Shown here in pieces: positions 1 to 11,691 of a stretch of 64,000 nt of DNA (position 1 is its first letter; every line of letters begins with the position of its first letter). Position numbers and translations under genes: made by a program. The stretch is taken from assembly GCA_903813345.2 (NCBI GenBank), contig CAIIXF020000006.1, positions 24,559,936 through 24,623,935 on the forward strand. The letters are read 5' to 3'. Origin of the DNA: Owenia fusiformis (taxonomy: Eukaryota; Annelida; Polychaeta; Sabellida; Oweniidae). The notes under the pieces were generated by a model, which was given only the letters and a program-made list of their open reading frames with translations, searched no databases and was not told the DNA's origin.

Positions 1-720
1 ATATTAACTATAGAAATCTGCAATATTAGAAAATTTCACAGTGGTCTTTTTGAAAAAGGACACTTTCGTTAAGCCACATTGATAGTCGTTTATAATGGCA
101 GCCAATGGGATTTTTCCAAAATCCAAAATCACTTTATTAACTATAGAAATCTGCAATAATTAAAAACTTCACAGTGGACTTTTTTAAAAAAGGCCACGTT
201 AGTAAAGCCACATTGATAGCCGTTTATAATGGCAGCCAATGGGATTTTGCCAAAATTCAAACGCCAATATCTTTGGAACTAGGTGAAAGAAAAAATTTAA
301 CCCCTCTTATTTTGAAGATAATCATGTTATTGTAACTTATAAGGAGAATGGTGATTTTCACTCTAAAACTGTTCTGCAGGGGGTCTTTTGAACATTGATA
401 AATTAACATGGGGCTCAATATAGTTTTTTTTATAATTTTAACGGTTAAATATATCAAAAATAAGAAATTTTTAGAAATGTACCTGTTTGATTTTTATCAA
501 ATCAATATATTAGTCGTTTATAATGGCAGCCAATGGGATTTTCAATATTCAAGTCAATATCCTTGGAACTCGGTAAAAGAAAAAATTTAACCCTTCTCAT
601 TTTGAAGATAATCATGTTATTGTAATATTCTAGGAGAATGGGCATTATTACTCTAAGACTGTTCTGCAGGGGGTCTTTTGAAGATTGATAAATTAACATG
701 GAGCTCAATGTAAATGAGTA
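1..720. repeat. Complex tandem repeat, two interleaved periods
   Basis: Two units that start with a TATTAACTATAGAAATC motif follow each other about 133 bp apart (about 1 and 133). A longer unit of about 294 bp is also duplicated: it contains TTGGAACT, TTTGAAGATAATCATG, CTGCAGGGGGTC and AAATTAACATGG at about 244-426 and 540-705. The block with TTTATAATGGCAGCC recurs at about 90, 220 and 515. Frames open across it are incidental. The left end is cut by the window edge. Confidence 0.75.
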
Positions 721-1094
721 AAATTTTGGAGGCCTGCTATTTTCAACTAGGGCCACTTTGCAACACCACTTCGTTAGATTTCAAAAATATATGTATAAAT
801 GATACTTGTGTCAAAAATGGTGCTCTATACACCGTTGCTCATAAATATGGAATATTTTATAGATACGAACCGTTCGATGGAATTTCTACAAAATTGTAAC
901 ATTTTGATGAAAATTTGTAATGTGTTGATTGGTATGAAAAGTTAAAACATTTATGGTTGATTAAACTTGTATTCACTCAGTTGACCCCATGACATCATGA
1001 TATTGGTAACTTGAAAGAGGTGTCCAAGTCTTAGTTGTAATCATTGTGCACATTTTATAAAAATTTAATTTAGAGTTGGAAGGGTTTTTAGAAG

Positions 1095-1985
1095 GCATGC
1101 CCCATAGAATAAGCGAAAATGAGCATGGCAGGTCATAGGGATGGCACTCTCTGGCATGAAACAAACTGCCATTCCCAGGACCCTAGGGGTGTTTCAGGAA
1201 CAGTCTTTAAGATTTTGCAGTGGTACCAAAGGCACTGGAATATGACTCCAGGTCACAGTAATAGTAGCCCTAGAGAGAAAAATGTAAGAAAAGACCACCA
1301 ACAGCTGCATTTATGTCATCAAAATCGCTTTAAGTCAATCAGTAGTCTACGAGATGAATGGCTGTCTCACCTCAAGACCTGTGTTCCAGAGCTATAGACA
1401 ACCAGTGATTTCTTTATAACCGATGCAAGGCCATGATACCCTTAAAGAGACCACAGCTGACTGATCATAACAAAGAAAGGTGCCTTCAATGGGCTGGAAA
1501 GCACCAAAAACGTTGGACCTAATCTTTGGTGTCATATGCCAGCATGTGAAGAGATAAAATGTGTCCTCCACAAAGTTAATAATTGTGTTAGTTTCTGTTG
1601 TAGACCTGGGGAAAGAGACAATTAGGACACTTACTGATGTGACAGTCCATGAAGGCGACCCTATTTATGTTTGGAGCAGTATTACAGAGGTTGTTTGGAG
1701 CAGTATTACCGAAATTGCACCCCCTTGGTGATTCCCAAACATAATTTCAGAGTAAATTGCTCTTTTGGACCTCCATCAAGTACCACATGTAAACAGAGTG
1801 TTTTGGGGCAACATTCAACTGCAGAATGATCATGCTGTTGCATATGCTAGTGGCATCGTGTTGGATTACATCAGGGCAGGCAATGTTGACAAGCCACCAT
1901 GGGCACAAAAGTCAGCCAATCAGGCTGGAATGGGGCCTTATTTCACTTTGAGCAGCACAAAGAGAACATAACACATATTAGTGCT
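1095..1985 (+). pseudogene. Dead Tc1-like transposase
   Basis: Fragments in all three plus frames read in order like a Tc1-family transposase. An N-terminal helix-turn-helix part (about 1119-1345) contains GVSGTVFKILQWYQRHWN, then TPGHSNSSPREK and LCHQNRFKS. A middle part (about 1440-1560) reads LKRPQLTDHNKERCLQWAGK. A catalytic-domain part (about 1765-1935) reads LQNDHAVAYASGIVLDYI then NVDKPPW, matching the family's QQDNARPHTA...LPWP region. Several stops and frameshifts separate these parts, and a 24-bp tandem duplication (TTGTTTGGAGCAGTATTAC twice, about 1666-1710) adds another break. No intact terminal repeats were found. The element is long dead. The family assignment rests on motif recognition. 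Confidence 0.7.
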
Positions 1986-2941
1986 ATCATTGGATAGAGG
2001 ACACTTCAATCTTCATGACCAGATGGTTTTTTTGTTTGATCTGTTTTACAGGACGATTTGGATAGGGGTATTTTGAAAATGCCAAAATTCTTAGCGTACC
2101 CCTGTTTAAGTAACAGAAATTTTCTAAACTTAAATGTTAATATTTTCTCTAAAAAATGTTGATTTGTAGGTGAAATATGTGGTTATGATTTGCCTAGAAA
2201 ATAAAATGTCTGGGCCAACTCCAAATAAATGTTCTCTTACTCCAAACTTTTAATTCTGAGCTGCCAAATGTAATATTCCATATTTATGAGCAACAGTGTA
2301 TATAGCAAGTAACAGCTAACTGACCCCACTACATATTAAATGAATACAATACTGTAGAACATAAACATACTTTAATATTAATAGACCTGTGATGGTTAAC
2401 TTAGTTGAAATATTTCATCATAGACAGATGACTATCATTTAATTGAAACCCATAGTCTTCTGGTATTGAGAGAGGAATCTTAAAAAGGTGGCAGGGTAGT
2501 CAGCTCGTTTATACCCTAAATACAGGTTACCATGGCAACCTTATCTCAAAAATAATTTAAGATATAGCTATAATATTTTAGCATTGTATGTGTAATTACA
2601 AAATCTTCAAGTTCTGGAAAAATGAGAGGGATATGTGAAAAAAATCACAAAATGAGAGCATTTTTATCAGAATATATGGATCGCCCCTTGTATATACAGG
2701 GTATGTGCTTCAAAAGCTTTGGAGGGTTCTTCATTGGACAAATGAATGGCGTTGATGGGTCTGCCCAATAGTTCCAAAAGGCTTTTGCTACACCACAGAC
2801 ATCCAACAACATCTTGGAGAGGCTTTAAAACCACTCTGAAGAGTTCTTGGAAAGAAAACCCCACTCCCTAGACCTGAACTCCAAGAATTTTATCCAGGAG
2901 TTCCTGAAACACGCGTGCTTTAAATGGCCAGCAAATGGGCA

Positions 2942-4433
2942 TTACCCAATTGAAAAAAGCCTATGGAAAATCACCTCCAATTATCACCTAACTTACTATT
3001 GATAATTAGTTGAAAGTTAGGTGTAAAAATTCACATGCAAATGAGCTAATTATCAACTTAATAAACGCTTAATTTGCAACTTAATTAACGATTAACTACC
3101 ATCAATATGCAAATGAGCTATTTACGTAAATTAGTTGAAAGTTAGTTGTAAGTTTGATGTTAGTTAATCTCTAATTATCACCTAACTTACTATTGATAAT
3201 TAGTTGAAAGTTAGGTTTAAGTCAGATTTGTGACATCTCAAAAATGACTCGCTTCTTTTTTGCTTCCCTATACTCGGAGATTTTTGCTTCATCTTGAACT
3301 ATTTTGTGACGGAATATTCATCTTAATTAGGATCTTTCAGAACAGACAACATTGAACTTGAACTATTGAAATTTCACAGCAAGAGGAGGGAAAACCCCAT
3401 GATTCAATTGATGACATACGATTTCCTCCTTCGCACACCTCCTTTTGTCGAAAAAGTACCCTCCATCTTGGTTTTTAAAGTTTTCAAATTGACCTAGTTT
3501 TAAACCAATCAACGATCGACTCGCTAAACCAATCAGCGACGATGTCATCTCAATACAGATTTACATTATAAGCGTATGTCATCTTTGAACCCTGGGGTTT
3601 CTCCCCCTCTTTTTTAAAGCTATTCTATTTTGCAAATTTTTAAGATTCATGAAAAGCATGTGAAAACATCATTATTGCCATCAACAACTAAAATCAGAAC
3701 ACAAACATTAGACTATAATGTTACATAATAAGGACGTAACAGATATAATCAAAAATATGTTTTGAAATGTCTTTGATCTAACAATCATTATTTAGAAGAG
3801 CACATTTGGATTACTTGTGAAATATAGGTGACCCATGTTAGTACCTAAATTGCATTCTAGGATTAATATTATAGGATCTGGTTCAAAAAGATTTTTAAAT
3901 TCATAAACATTTCAGACAGAAGTGTGAATAAGATTTAACATACATTGTATTCATGTTCTACATACCCTTATAATAATGTTGACCAAATTTCATGGTAGAA
4001 TATGCACCATTCACGTTGTAATTCTCAATTTTATGAGAGAAATATCTCTCACATGTTTTCTTTTTCCACCATCTTGAAATTAAATTTAGGGGGTTTGTAT
4101 TTCTAAATCATGGGCCTAATTTACAACTAATTATCATTATAATCATCCTATATGTTAACTATCAACCAATAATCTACTTCAGAACAAAAGCGTTTTAATT
4201 TACCACTTACTATCACCCTCAAACATTTCATATCTTAATTATCAACTAAAAATCATAAATCAGCATTATTGTAAGTTAATTTACGTTGAACTTGCTACTG
4301 ATAATTAGGCCATAATTATCATTGATTTAATTAACGCTTAACTTCAATTCCAATTGCCAGCAGAATTGTTGATAATTAGTTGTAAATTAGTTGGTAATAA
4401 GTTGGTAATTAGTTTTATTTTTCAATTGGGTAC
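2942..4433. mobile_element. AT-rich foldback element nested in mariner remnant
   Basis: It begins TTACCCAATTGAAAAAA and ends TTTTTCAATTGGGTA, a short terminal inverted repeat. Just inside, both ends are made of repeated AATTATCACCTAAC / GATAATTAGTTG motifs in both orientations (about 2980-3230 and 4110-4420). No coding capacity. A third insertion (3382-3611) sits inside it. Confidence 0.5.
3382..3611. mobile_element. Short inverted-repeat element, same family as 31120-31486
   Basis: The left arm (AGAGGAGGGAAAACCCC, then TTGATGACATA) and the right arm (ATGTCATCTTTGAACC, then GGGGTTTCTCCCCCTCTT) are inverted copies. The interior is near-identical, in reverse orientation, to part of the element at 31120-31486. 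Target duplication not evident here. Confidence 0.55.
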
Positions 4434-4540
4434 ACATTTCAACAGTAATGCAACATTAAGAAGATTAAAACAGCTTTAATTGACTCTATTGGTTAAAAAG
4501 ATATGCATTATTAGGTGGATTGCTTTTTTGATACACCGTG

Positions 4541-5610
4541 TAGTTCATCTTTTTGATAATTAATTTTAGAACAAACTTGACAAAATGACTCCAATGACAT
4601 CGAAAGGTCAAGGACACTTATATCGGACGCCATGTTTAAAATCTCCCGCGAAATTATGCAACATCATTTAAGCATATTTCAAGAGCCTTAAAAATTAAGA
4701 TTCCGTAGATACTTGATTAAAAATACAAACAAAACATGATCATATTATTTCGGAATCTATCTACAACAACATATTATAAGATTAAGATAAAAAAGAATTT
4801 GTAATAACAAACAGAACAACGAATCAATCAAAATATAGTCCGGTATTTTGTCAAGAAACATACTTTGGTTGATCGTTTTTTCTTACAATTTACCAAATAA
4901 CTTCGTTGTTATGTTAAGTTTCTTTTAATACTGTATAATTTGATTTTATAACTTGAAGAATGAGGAATATCAGTGTAAAATTGCTGCTTTGAATATAATC
5001 CTGATACCTGTATATTTGCATCCAGAACTATAGTTTCTGGCTTTGGATGATTTTTATAGTTTCAAGGTAATTTTCTAAAGCAAATATATTGTATGTATTT
5101 TTGTATAAATAGCCAACTACAAGAATAAACATCCCACTCAATATTTAGTAATTTAGTGCTATCCATGTCATGCACTTGTTCAAAAAACGTCTTTAACGAG
5201 TTGTCTAACGATGCCTGGGTCTTGATTCTGTAATGTAATATGCTATTATTTCTTCCTACATTGTTTATTCAAAGCAATTGTTTCCAACTAATAATACTAT
5301 TTATTCGAAATAAGATAATATTTGAAGTAAGGATGAACCCCGCTTATAGGCTTCCTAAATTATAAAAGAGACTGGAATGTGTGAATTAGATCGAACAACA
5401 AGACTTAAAATGAGAGAAACAGTACATTCGTTCCTTTTGAAGCAGAAGACGGAGAGAATACGGCAAAACTTTGTAAGTATTGTATTTATTATTTTTTGTT
5501 GACATCCATTGAAATAGACTTTGGACAGGGTGAGAAACTTGAACTAAAACTTTACGACTCCATATCTTATCAAATAAGGAAATCACACAAAATCAAAGTG
5601 TTGCTCTGTC
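4541..5610. other. Non-coding AT-rich stretch
   Basis: I see no exon with plausible splice sites, no long inverted repeat and no recognisable element in this kilobase. Confidence 0.5.
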
Positions 5611-5639
5611 ATCATATTTCATGAGAAAAGGTAAACATA

Positions 5640-6215
5640 CTGAAACGGAAGTTCTAAGATTATATAGTGTAACAAAAAATAACAAACCCAAATTTGGACG
5701 TATCCTTAGATTATATTGTACAGCCAAAACCACTACAAATTGTGAATATGTTATAAGATCATATTGTTTGATAAAGAAAGACACACCAAAATTAGAATAT
5801 TTCTTAAATAATATTGTATAGCCAAGAAAAGCACTAAAATGTGAACGTTTCCAAGGACTACATGTGTTACAAAGAAAAATAAACCAAAATGTGGACGTGT
5901 CCTTAGATTATATTGTATAGCAAAGAAAAACACTAAAATATGAACATGTCCTCAGATTATATTGTACAGCCAAAACCACTACAAATTGTGAATATGTTAT
6001 AAGATTATACTATTTGATAAAAAAAGACACGCCAAAATAAGAATATTTTCTTAGATTATATTGTATACCCAAGAAAAACACTCAAATGTGAATGTTTCCA
6101 AGGATTACATGTATAACAAGGAAAAATAAATCACGATGTGAACGTGTTCTTAGATTATTTTGAATAGCAAAGAAAAACACACCAAATTGCGAACATGTTC
6201 TAATATTAGTACCCC
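5640..6215. repeat. Minisatellite, about 49-bp monomer, 246-bp higher-order unit
   Basis: Diverged monomers containing GAACATGTTCTTAGATTAT, TTGTATAGCCAAGAAAAA and CACTAAAAT follow one another. The block CAGCCAAAACCACTACAAAT occurs at about 5721 and again about 246 bp later, i.e. five monomers on. Related monomers reappear at about 7855-8065 and 8590-8660, on the far sides of two insertions, so the array once extended to about 8660. Confidence 0.7.
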
Positions 6216-7201
6216 ACACACAATTTTGTCACCTACTTTGATGTGTTGTAGAAAAATATCCAATAAGAGTTTTCTCATGAAATTTGGCATACATTAAATT
6301 GAAACAATTTGTGACACTAATATTTTTCTGTTTGGGGTACTATGACTTCACAATTTGACTTCGGTTTCTAAATTGCTACGCATTTACAGATTTGACCTAA
6401 ATGAAGCTAAATTTTGAAACAATTTGTAACAAATTGATTACAAAAACAATTTGAATATTCTGGTCAATCCTAATAATTCACAGGTAAAAGAAAAACTGAA
6501 CCAAGCAGGAGTGACTGTTATAATGTTACAATGTTATGATGTTACCCATCAAAGTTTACATGTTAAATCCATGTGAATCATTTCCAACAAAAGGTAAGCC
6601 GTCGGTGGCCACATGTGAGGTATTGGGCGAATATGGCCTCCCGATCGTAGGCCAACGAAAAATTGAGTGCAAGCTCACTGTTAACAAAGCCTTAATTGAC
6701 TTAAACAAAATACAACCATTTTCTTGAGATTTTATGAGATGCGAGCTATTGGAAAGGATTTTTTAATCGAGTGAGACAGTAGGAAATGCTGTATTAGTGG
6801 TAGGATGGGATAGAAATTCAAGCAGGGATGTCTTTCAGTGCCCTGATAAATAATTGTTGTTCTTAAGACAGCGTCCCCAACAGTTCATGTGGTCCAAGTT
6901 CTCTCATAACACAAGCTATCAAAATTTTATCCAACGATAACGTTTTTTTATTGAGCTCTGTCGCACCAAATATTTAGAGGGGGTCATATCTGATGAGCAT
7001 TTCATAATTTTTCATAAAATCACACAGAAACTGTCTGGCATCCAAAATGGATAGTGTATCTTGAACACCATTAATTTTTTATGAATGATGGGGGGCGCTG
7101 TATAAAAACGACAATCTCATGTTTAATGCATGCTGCGTCGCTACAGAGTGGATTACATTACTATTTTCCTAATTTCATTGATATTAGGTGTCAACCACAC
7201 A
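6216..7201. other. Non-coding stretch inside the former minisatellite
   Basis: Nothing recognisable. A short open frame at 6536-6727 has no family signature and no splice context, so I regard it as chance. Confidence 0.4.
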
Positions 7202-7203
7202 TA

Positions 7204-7766
7204 CAGGGTGGGCCAAAAAACGCCACTTTTTTTTCAAGACACTACAACTTTTTTATTTTCCAACCTACATAGCCCAAATTTTGCAGTTAAATAGTGCCAG
7301 GGTTCTTAGCAATAATATAATGTAACAAGTCCTTCAACGTGGATTATATTTGATCTAAAAGAGGAGTTCAATTGGTCCGCCACCCTATTTGATGATTGAT
7401 TTTAGTTTTAGTCGCCTTGCTGATATAGCAGTATCAATGAAATGTTAGCTAATTTTTTTTCAACCTGTCCTAATTGCCAGCTTTAGTTGAGCATTTTTTT
7501 AGATCGGGTGCCTTAATATAATCTCCTGAAGACATTCCCATACCCTATACTCATATTTTGCAAATTATGCTTATTTCTCATGGCACACCACATGTTTAAG
7601 TGAGACGCTGGTGACATATTTTATTCAAGTAAAAGTGTATAATTCATGATCCATGACTAGATAACAACTTCAAGTTTCATTTGGTATGCAAATTATGATT
7701 TTGTATCAAAAATTAAAATGTTATAGCATTTTGAAAAAAAAGTGGCGTTTTTTTTGGCCCACCCTG
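7204..7766. mobile_element. 563-bp TA-flanked MITE (mariner-type ends)
   Basis: Terminal inverted repeats of about 33 bp begin CAGGGTGGGCCAAAAAA and continue CGCCACTTTTTTTT. The right copy is the reverse complement, ending GGCCCACCCTG. TA dinucleotides flank both sides (7202-7203, 7767-7768). There is no coding capacity. The TA duplication and the CAGGG start are typical of Tc1/mariner-mobilised non-autonomous elements. Confidence 0.85.
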
Positions 7767-8073
7767 TATAAGAGTATATTTGAAGTCCCAAAACATTTCT
7801 GCCACACCAAATATTTCCTACAGGCTCCGTCTGCATAGGGTGATACCAAGTAGTTCAAAGCGAAATGTAAACATGTCCTAAGATTATAGTGTTTTATGGT
7901 TTAGAAAATCATACCCAATAAGATTATTTTTCACTATTTTTTATTCTAATTAGATAGCACGGAAAAACATAGAAAAGTATACATATCCCAAGAGTATATA
8001 AATATAGATTATATGAATAGTTCTAAGACTATATTCTATAGCAGAGAAAAAAATAAAATGAAAACATGTTCTA

Positions 8074-8600
8074 CAGAGTGGTCAAAAAACGGAAAGCCTG
8101 TCGCTATTTTCCTCATATCATGTCAATTTTAAGAAAATTACTCCCCAATATTTGGCACATTAGTACATCATTCAATTTCCTACCAGCCTTCCATATTTCA
8201 TGCCCATCAGATTGATAGTCACAATGTTACAACACTTTAGCCAAACCAGCACACGTCGTCCAAAATGTCCCTATCTGACTTCTACCCGTGGGGATACACC
8301 ACAGATAGGGTGTACGGGAATGACCTCAGGACATGCAAAAATGAGATCACCTGTGCCCGCACCTGTGTCCTTCAGCCCATACCTGCTGAAGAATACAGTC
8401 ATTGACAACAGCAGCTTTGCTTACAGCATGATGGCCATACCTGAAGCATGTTCTTCAAAGTGCTGTAATATTGTGACTATCAGACGGATAGTCATGAAAT
8501 ATTGTAGACTGGTAGGAAGTTGAATGATGTACAAATGTCTCGAGTATCAGGGAGTTATTTCCTAAATGATATGAGGAAAATGCATTTTTTAATAAGATTA
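8074..8600 (+). mobile_element. Foldback element with mariner transposase remnant
   Basis: The left end is TA followed by CAGAGTGGTCAAAAAAC. Arms of about 140 bp (about 8095-8240 and 8440-8580) are inverted copies, sharing TTTTCCTCATATCAT, GTACATCATTCAA and TGATAGTCACAAT. The core (about 8258-8400, plus) translates to LSDFYPWGYTTDRVYGNDLR followed by TCKNEI, a degraded version of the mariner DFFLWGYLK...VY...L region. The expected right terminus is missing or too diverged to place. Confidence 0.6.
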
Positions 8601-8746
8601 TATTTCATATAAAAAAACACACCACAACATAAAAATGTTTATATCATGATAATATATTCACAGTATACATAAAAGCTGAGTTATATGTTTCATTACCATA
8701 TTATATATTTATAACCAATCATATTTTATCACAGTTTTTGTTGCAG

Positions 8747-9145
8747 ATGATGATAACCACAATGATAACAAAGCACAGCGTTAGATTGATATTTTGTGCG
8801 TTTTTGGTCGTCAGCCTAGTCCAAGAAGCAACCGGGGACGCTCATTCCTCCTGTCGGTTATACTGCCAAACAAATTTTGACAATAATATATCTGCCCTCA
8901 ATTACTGTGTAGATGTAGAATGTCCAGCTATGTACCGATCACGCGTGAACCGATTTGGGAAAAGACTATTCTTACATAAGTCAGAAGAAACACTTAATAT
9001 GCCGGTAAAAATCTCATCTTTGAAAACGGAAACGCCACATGGAGGAATAACGGATTCGGTGATACAGAACGAGCAGGACGCTGACATAGTACGAGAATTA
9101 AGAAAACTCATTGCACAAAGTTTGAGAAAAGAGACCCTGAAATAA
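8747..9145 (+). CDS. Cysteine-containing RFamide-like neuropeptide precursor
   Basis: A 132-residue secreted precursor. Residues 1-30 form a signal peptide (basic start, hydrophobic LIFCAFLVVSLV, small residues before DAHSSC). A four-cysteine segment follows (C36, C40, C54, C59), leading directly into SRVNRFGKR at 65-73: Gly71 is an amide donor and Lys-Arg a dibasic cleavage site, so processing would give an -RVNRFamide C-terminus. No basic cleavage pair lies between the signal peptide and the RF, so the mature peptide may be the whole ~40-residue disulphide-bonded region. A spacer peptide rich in charged residues follows to the stop. The first ATG lies immediately after a good 3' splice site (TTTTTGTTGCAG at 8735-8746), so the 5' UTR is probably spliced. 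I do not recognise the family. Its RF-amide C-terminus recalls NPF/RFamide peptides but four N-terminal cysteines are unlike NPF. Confidence 0.7.
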   Translation: MMITTMITKHSVRLIFCAFLVVSLVQEATGDAHSSCRLYCQTNFDNNISALNYCVDVECPAMYRSRVNRFGKRLFLHKSEETLNMPVKISSLKTETPHGGITDSVIQNEQDADIVRELRKLIAQSLRKETLK

Positions 9146-11676
9146 CACGATGGGGGTGTTCTTTGCTTGTTTTGAACATGATATATCTATACAGTACTTC
9201 AAAGAATGCAGATACATTGTATGATATATTTACATATGCAGACGATAGTTATTGTGAATTGAACTTTTTGTATAGTATGATGTTTTATTGGGACCTAATT
9301 CCAAAACATAAAACTGAGAGGAGTCCAGATAGTTGGACTTTTACACATATAACTGCTTCTGGTCTGAAACGACACTTTACTGATGAGTAGTGACTGTATC
9401 ATAATTTTGACTAAATAGTCCATGGTATGACTTCCGAATATGAAGGATCCGTACCACACTATAGCAAAGCAACATTTGAAGCAATATTTATGGAGGTGCA
9501 TATGTCTTGATTCTTTTAAAATACAATTTGCAGGAAAAACTTCTGCTTTCTAGTCGAAAAATGTTTTTCATCACAAGGGGTCAAAAAACGTAAATATTTT
9601 GAATCGAACTTTTATACATTTTATAAGACACAGACTGTTATTCTAAGCATACGAACAAAAAAGATTATCATAATGTAAAAATATGCTATAATTTTACTGT
9701 AGATGTCGGTGTTTGATTAGTGTAATTACGCAAGTGTGTTTTTCAGATTTTGTTTGATTTTTCAAATATGAGCCAAGCAGATTCAACAAAATTGTGTGGA
9801 ATATTTACGTAATTTAGGATTGGGAACATGTTAGTAAAAACATAATACAATAACAAATAGGTAAGATTTATATCTAATTAGATTTTACAGAGGTATTGGA
9901 ATGTTCATATATTTCAAGGGCATGTCTAATAATCAATTAACGTCATATGCAATCGAACGCCTTACAATTCTTCCTCGACGTTACTGCTGGCTACCATCAA
10001 GTTTTCTGATGGTTGTTTCTTCTTTGACCTTGCCGCTGGATATAATCAAATTTTAGGAAGATAATGATAACGATTTTTCTCAATTATTCATGAATTCGAC
10101 CAAGTCTTGATGGTTGTTTTATAAGCATCTGGGCTATATCTAACTAAGAGAAATAGAATTTTGGATGTAGTCCCAATTAGTCAAGGAAGAGCAATAGGCC
10201 CTCCTTTATTGATAATGTTCACCGCTGAATAAAAGTCCATGTGTCAAAACGTATTGAAACCCATTTTGTGAAAAAGTAGCATAATTTAAACATTTATCAT
10301 TCTAATATAAAAGTGATTCGTTTGTAGCATTTATCTTATGAATTAATACCTGAGAAACAATACAAAACGTCGATACACTAATTACATAGTTTTTGGGTAT
10401 TGATAAGAAAAATAACCTCAAACTTATAGCTTAGAAACCTAAATCATTTATTTAAAATCATTTTGTATTATTTTCTGTTGCATTGTGTACTCCAAATTGT
10501 GAAAAATTAAGATTTTATTGTTTGGTAATTTTTTGACCTCTGTTAATGGCAGGCATAATTCAGCCTAAAAGCCGGTAGTGTATTAAACGGTTATAATAAA
10601 AATTATATGTAGGTATATTTAATGTTAGGTCGAATATCGCTGCGCTATACGTGTGCTACCAGCTCCTTTATAAGACGCCCTAGAGATTTCATACCATGGA
10701 CTAAAACCGTATGTAACTGAGTCAGTATTAAATTGATAAAGTTTGATTGAACCCCGATCGCTTCTTCCCAGTTTTAGCACCATATTATATGTGAAATTAC
10801 TATAATGTTGTTATTGTATATATATTTGACACGTGTGTTACAATTTATAGATACTTCACTTAGATGTTTTGTGGAAATAGGATAAATGTAATAAAATCAA
10901 GAAAACAAGTGTATTTGCCAGATAATACTTTCTTTTGTACTGGATATATTTCCAATTGTATAATTATCAAACTCAAAAAGGTTATATAACAATTTATTCA
11001 TAAAGTTACATGAATATTGAACTTTAGTGGAACATTTTTCTATATCTGCCATGTTATTTGACCAGAACTAGCCACCTGGTGGAGAAACTGGTAACTACGA
11101 GTGAACGGGACAGCCAAATTGTACCTGCTGGTACCTTGGTAGTTGATCTCCAGCTTTTTATTGTGAGGAGTAAGGTTTCATATAATTAAAAAACACGATA
11201 TAAAAGTACAAATGTCATCTACACATAGGGTAACTAAGAGTGACAGCCTTTCAACGCTATATCTTCTTTTTATGTCTTTCTTTAAACAACAGTATTAATC
11301 TAATACGATTCGTTATTGACTACTAGATAATGGAATCATACTTTACCTTTAATGAATGTGATTGTGTGTGGTGTTTTATTGTAGGGTCTCTATTCTCTAA
11401 TATATTATAATTATTTTCATAACTTCTTTGGTTTCATTTGAAGATTTGATGACAATAAATTCAATTAAGTCAAATTAGTGAATGCAATAAAATCAACGTT
11501 AGAGATTAATTTAGATTTCTTATGGCTGCTCGAGACACTTGATATATTAAGAAAAGAATACCATACAAAGCATCCATTACACTAATATTTGATACACAAT
11601 CAGAGATGAGCTAGAAGTATCATACAGTCGCATTAAATAATTTAGATTTTATGATATTTATAAAGTAGTACACCAT
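9146..11676. other. 3' flank and intergenic AT-rich DNA
   Basis: This stretch is downstream of the peptide gene and upstream of the homeobox gene. I see no exon pair, terminal inverted repeat or tandem array. A compact GC-richer stretch at about 10620-10710 and another at about 11060-11160 stand out from the AT-rich background, but nothing identifies them. They could be regulatory sequence of the homeobox gene. Confidence 0.4.
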
Positions 11677-11691
11677 TGACTTGTAAGTCAA

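Larger units (their letters stand above)
2697..4540 (+). mobile_element. TA-flanked mariner-type element, internally replaced
   Basis: The ends are imperfect inverted repeats (CAGGGTATGTGCTTCAAAAG on the left; the right end reads CACGGTGTATCAAAAAAG when reverse-complemented). They are flanked by TA at 2695-2696 and 4541-4542. Plus-strand translation of about 2770-2910 gives degraded mariner transposase text (ILERL, stop, then EEFLERKPHSLDLN, corresponding to the family's ...HSPDLNP block). The rest of the transposase is missing and most of the element is a younger foldback insertion (2942-4433). Confidence 0.55.

Noticed and set aside
2667-2864. 65-codon minus-strand frame
   Set aside because: Antisense to the degraded mariner transposase text on the plus strand.
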